Below are positions 5,016 to 7,024 of a DNA stretch of 7,024 nucleotides, one piece after another. This stretch comes from JBEVEP01 sp040512755. Its GTDB lineage: Bacteria > Pseudomonadota > Alphaproteobacteria > Rhizobiales > Rhizobiaceae. The DNA lies in assembly GCA_040512755.1 (NCBI GenBank), contig JBEVEP010000191.1, positions 1 through 7,024 of the forward strand, read 5' to 3'. Numbering within the stretch: position 1 is the first letter of the stretch; every line of letters begins with the position of its first letter. The translations under genes and the position numbers were made by a program. The notes below the pieces were generated by a model. The model did not search any database. It saw only the letters and a list, made by a program, of their open reading frames with translations, and was not told where the DNA came from.

Positions 5016-6245
5016 CTAGCGGCCGAGATAGGACGCCAGGTGCTCGCTGAGATCTCGCGCGTCGTCGGCGGCGCCGTCGATCAGGGCGGACTTCCTGCGC
5101 CGCAGGAACTGCACCCCCATCAGGTAGACGCCGGGCGCGCGGCGGACTACGCCGCCGTCATGATCGACCATGCCCTTGCGGTCGAGGACCGGCAGCTCCA
5201 GCCAGGAATAGTCCGGCCGGTAGCCGGTGGCCCAGATGATGGTCCCGATTGCACCGTCCGCGAGGTCGAGGCCTAGCGGGGGCCTGTCTTCGACACGGGT
5301 CGGCGGCAGGCGATGCGCCGGTTCGACCGTGGCATCATAGCCGTTTTCGCGCGCCCATTCGTCGAGCAGGTCGAGCAACCGGCCCATCTTGAGATCGGAA
5401 AGCGCGCACATGTTGCGCAGCGACCCGGCAAACTGCGTCTTGCCGTCTTCGGAAATGCCGGCGAGACGTCCGACGAGGCGGACGCCGCGGTCCGATAGCG
5501 CGTTGAGGTCGAGGGTGGTGCGGTCCGGCGTGCCGGCGAGCTGCAGCGAGGGAACTTGCCGCGCCCGCGAGATGTCGTCGACCTCGTCGTAGCGCTCGTC
5601 GTGCACGCCGGCGGCGTCCATCCACCATTCCAGGTCCTTGCCGCGGTAAATGCGCGGCGCCCGGATGTGCTCGCCGACCGACAGGGTGACCTGGCGCCCC
5701 GAACGTTGGAGCTCCTGGGCGATCTGGGTGCCGCTCGACGAGGCTCCCATGACCAGGACGCCCCCGTCGGCGACCTGGGCGGGATTGCGATACGACTGCG
5801 CCGTGAGCTGGGCGACCGACGAGGGGACGCGGACGGCGAAGTCGGGGACGCGCGGGATATTGCACGCGCCCGAAGCCAGGACGACGATCCGGCAGCGCCA
5901 GTCGCCGTCGTCCGTCTGCACCAAATACCCGTTCCCATCGGCCCGAACTGAAGTGACCCTCGTGTGAGTCTTGACCGGCGCCGAGATCGTCCGGGCGTAG
6001 TTCGCGATGAATTCGATAGCCTCGGGCAGCGTGCGATAGCCATCGGGGTCGTCGCCCTCATAGCGGAAGCCCGGCAGCCGGCTCTGCCAGTTTGGGGTGA
6101 GCAGCCGCAACGAATCCCAGCGCTCGGTGCGCCAACTGTGAGCGACCTCGCCGCGCTCGAGCAGAACATGGTCGATCGAACGCTCCGCCAGGCAGCGGCT
6201 CATGGCGAGACCCGCATGCCCGGCGCCGACGATCACCGTGTCCAC
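5016..6245 (-). CDS. FAD/NAD(P)-binding flavin monooxygenase, CzcO/YUCCA-like
   Basis: This 409-residue group B flavin monooxygenase-like protein has two dinucleotide folds: MDTVIVGAGHAGLAMSRCL (FAD, GAGHAG at 7-12) and GGVLVMGASSSGTQIAQEL (NADPH, about 161-179). The family's C-terminal ATG motif is present as IIWATGYRPDYSWL (337-350). Features typical of the CzcO-like group include HSWRTERWDSLRLLTPNW (36-53) and SYRNP (151-155). The usual monooxygenase fingerprint F-x-G-x3-H is not matched: the region reads PDFAVRVPSSVAQLTAQSYR with Thr148 where many homologues have His. Such enzymes use NADPH and O2 on nitrogen, sulfur or carbon centres; the substrate here is unknown. The start is a GTG because a stop lies 27 bases upstream in frame. 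GAGAGG is 14 bases away from that GTG, an unusually long spacing. The gene is 50 bases downstream of the osmC gene and probably co-transcribed with it. Confidence 0.88.
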   Translation of the reverse strand: MDTVIVGAGHAGLAMSRCLAERSIDHVLLERGEVAHSWRTERWDSLRLLTPNWQSRLPGFRYEGDDPDGYRTLPEAIEFIANYARTISAPVKTHTRVTSVRADGNGYLVQTDDGDWRCRIVVLASGACNIPRVPDFAVRVPSSVAQLTAQSYRNPAQVADGGVLVMGASSSGTQIAQELQRSGRQVTLSVGEHIRAPRIYRGKDLEWWMDAAGVHDERYDEVDDISRARQVPSLQLAGTPDRTTLDLNALSDRGVRLVGRLAGISEDGKTQFAGSLRNMCALSDLKMGRLLDLLDEWARENGYDATVEPAHRLPPTRVEDRPPLGLDLADGAIGTIIWATGYRPDYSWLELPVLDRKGMVDHDGGVVRRAPGVYLMGVQFLRRRKSALIDGAADDARDLSEHLASYLGR

Positions 6246-6295
6246 GGCTTTAATTGCGGCCTCTCATTGGGGAGAACTGCCGCATGAAACGGCTC

Positions 6296-6853
6296 TCAAC
6301 TGACCACGACCGTGACATTGGTTGGATTGGTGACGATGTCGTAGACCGCCGACCGCTTTTGTGACTGCGCCACCAGTGCCTCGATATCTTCGCGTTTGGC
6401 GTCCGCGTCGATATCGTACCTCACGGTAATGCCGCTAAAGCCATTGCGGACGTCGCTGTCGATGCCGAGTATCCCGTAGAGGTCCATGTCGCCTTCCACG
6501 GTTGCCTTGACCGACTTCAGCTGAATGTTGCGATTCTGCGCAACGGCGGCTATGCCGGCGGTAAGACAGCTCGCCAGACCGACCAGCACGTATTCGACGG
6601 GCGTCGCGCCCTGGTCCTTGGAGGCGAAGACTTCCGGGTGGTCGGCATCGAATGTGAAGGTAGTCTTGCGGTGCTGGTCCTCGCCCAAGCCGTAGAAGCT
6701 TTCGACGGTCGAATGGCTGTGGGTGCCGTCCTTCCACTCGCAGGCCGCGCGCCACTTGAACTGTGCTGCCTCCGGAGCATTGGTGAGCGCTTCGCGTGCG
6801 GCGAGCAGCGCTTCTACGTTGACACCGTTGTCGGCCTGTACTTCGGAAGCCAT
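6296..6853 (-). CDS. OsmC family protein
   Basis: This 185-residue protein of the OsmC/Ohr superfamily (PF02566) is cytoplasmic. Classic members reduce organic hydroperoxides through two cysteines. The central motif is clear: GATPVEYVLVGLASCLTAGI (82-101) with the conserved Glu87 and the first redox Cys96, and the C-terminal strand with TNPTNVTVVV. The second redox position, normally Cys in a C-P-V-type motif, reads KRSAVYDIVTNP with Ser168. The only other cysteine is Cys38 in the N-terminal part, so the usual disulfide mechanism looks unavailable. Ser at this place is, as I recall, common in one OsmC subgroup. GGGAGGA about five bases before the ATG gives a strong start. It is the first gene of a minus-strand pair with the monooxygenase, and it may act on thiol or peroxide stress from neighbouring oxidases, which is inference. 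Confidence 0.9.
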   Translation of the reverse strand: MASEVQADNGVNVEALLAAREALTNAPEAAQFKWRAACEWKDGTHSHSTVESFYGLGEDQHRKTTFTFDADHPEVFASKDQGATPVEYVLVGLASCLTAGIAAVAQNRNIQLKSVKATVEGDMDLYGILGIDSDVRNGFSGITVRYDIDADAKREDIEALVAQSQKRSAVYDIVTNPTNVTVVVS

Positions 6854-6858
6854 GATTA

Positions 6859-6865
6859 TCCTCCC
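6859..6865 (-). promoter_or_regulatory. Ribosome binding site of the osmC-like gene
   Basis: On the minus strand GGGAGGA stands five bases before the ATG at 6853. It is a strong site and confirms that start codon. Confidence 0.7.
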
Positions 6866-6929
6866 TACCTTGCATTGGGCAATGGTTTAAAACGCTGAAC
6901 GACTGCACTGACCTCTCGAGCAGAAGTCA

Positions 6930-7022
6930 CTATGGCATGGTATGGGTGGCGAGGCGTTTCTTCAAGTTGTGTCCCGCGGGGCGCGTCTGTCGGCGTTGGT
7001 TAAGCAAGTTGGTGATCGAGTC
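6930..7022 (-). CDS. Possible C-terminal end of an unidentified minus-strand gene (cut by window edge)
   Basis: The minus strand is open from the window edge and reads DSITNLLNQRRQTRPAGHNL then KKRLATHTMP before a TAG at 6930-6932. The stretch is basic and could be the tail of a regulator or enzyme lying to the right, 76 bases upstream of the osmC-like start. I do not recognise it. At 30 codons an open frame in GC-rich DNA is easily chance. Confidence 0.2.
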   Translation of the reverse strand, partial: DSITNLLNQRRQTRPAGHNLKKRLATHTMP

Positions 7023-7024
7023 TA

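Noticed and set aside
5556..5951. 131-codon forward frame opposite the monooxygenase
   Set aside because: No recognisable domain, no ribosome site, and fully antisense to a well-supported gene.
5273..6169. 298-codon minus-strand frame overlapping the flavin monooxygenase in another phase
   Set aside because: The product is dominated by Arg, Ser, Ala and Pro, the usual look of out-of-frame translation of high-GC DNA; the monooxygenase frame has all the motifs.
6873..6884. Inverted repeat CATTG-GG-CAATG upstream of the osmC-like gene
   Set aside because: The arms are only five bases and do not extend, so chance is likely and no regulator family can be assigned.
6932..7003. Short forward frame starting MAWYGWRG near the right edge
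   Set aside because: 23 codons with no ribosome site and no recognisable similarity.

Overview
The window looks like a piece of an alphaproteobacterial chromosome or large plasmid, most likely Hyphomicrobiales (Mesorhizobium-like). This is an inference from gene content, tightly packed genes and generally high GC with local variation. I see no RNA genes, no CRISPR array and no intact insertion sequence.

Left block (1-2343, + strand). This is the end of a polyamine/amine uptake-and-oxidation cluster. It holds the C-terminal two-thirds of a PotA-type ABC ATPase cut by the window edge, a complete DAO-family FAD oxidoreductase resembling gamma-glutamylputrescine oxidase (PuuB-like), and the first ~45 codons of a cupin gene. 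The cupin loses its family sequence near 2322 and stops at 2343, so the amine cluster is broken here.

Junction (2344-2821). About 480 bases hold no convincing intact gene. On the minus strand there is a short, possibly IS66 OrfA-like remnant and a small reading frame with one membrane segment. The region ends in a good ribosome binding site for the next gene.

Middle block (2822-5000, + strand). Three genes are joined by two ATGA stop/start overlaps: an SBP56-family selenium-binding protein/methanethiol oxidase, a plant-type [2Fe-2S] ferredoxin, and a YccU-like CoA-binding Rossmann protein. The overlaps imply one translationally coupled unit. My working idea is a cytoplasmic C1-sulfur (methanethiol) module in which the ferredoxin handles electrons and the CoA-binding protein links to sulfur amino-acid or thioester metabolism. 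The roles of the second and third genes are inferred only from context.

Right block (5016-6853, - strand). An OsmC-family protein is followed by a CzcO/YUCCA-like flavin monooxygenase, converging on the middle block with only 15 bases between stop codons. The monooxygenase gene is visibly richer in GC than the SBP56 operon. The last ~170 bases hold the osmC leader and perhaps the C-terminal end of another minus-strand gene cut by the window edge.

The most interesting signal is the SBP56-ferredoxin-CoA-binding operon placed directly after a broken amine-catabolism cluster, with redox and thiol-related genes on its other side.
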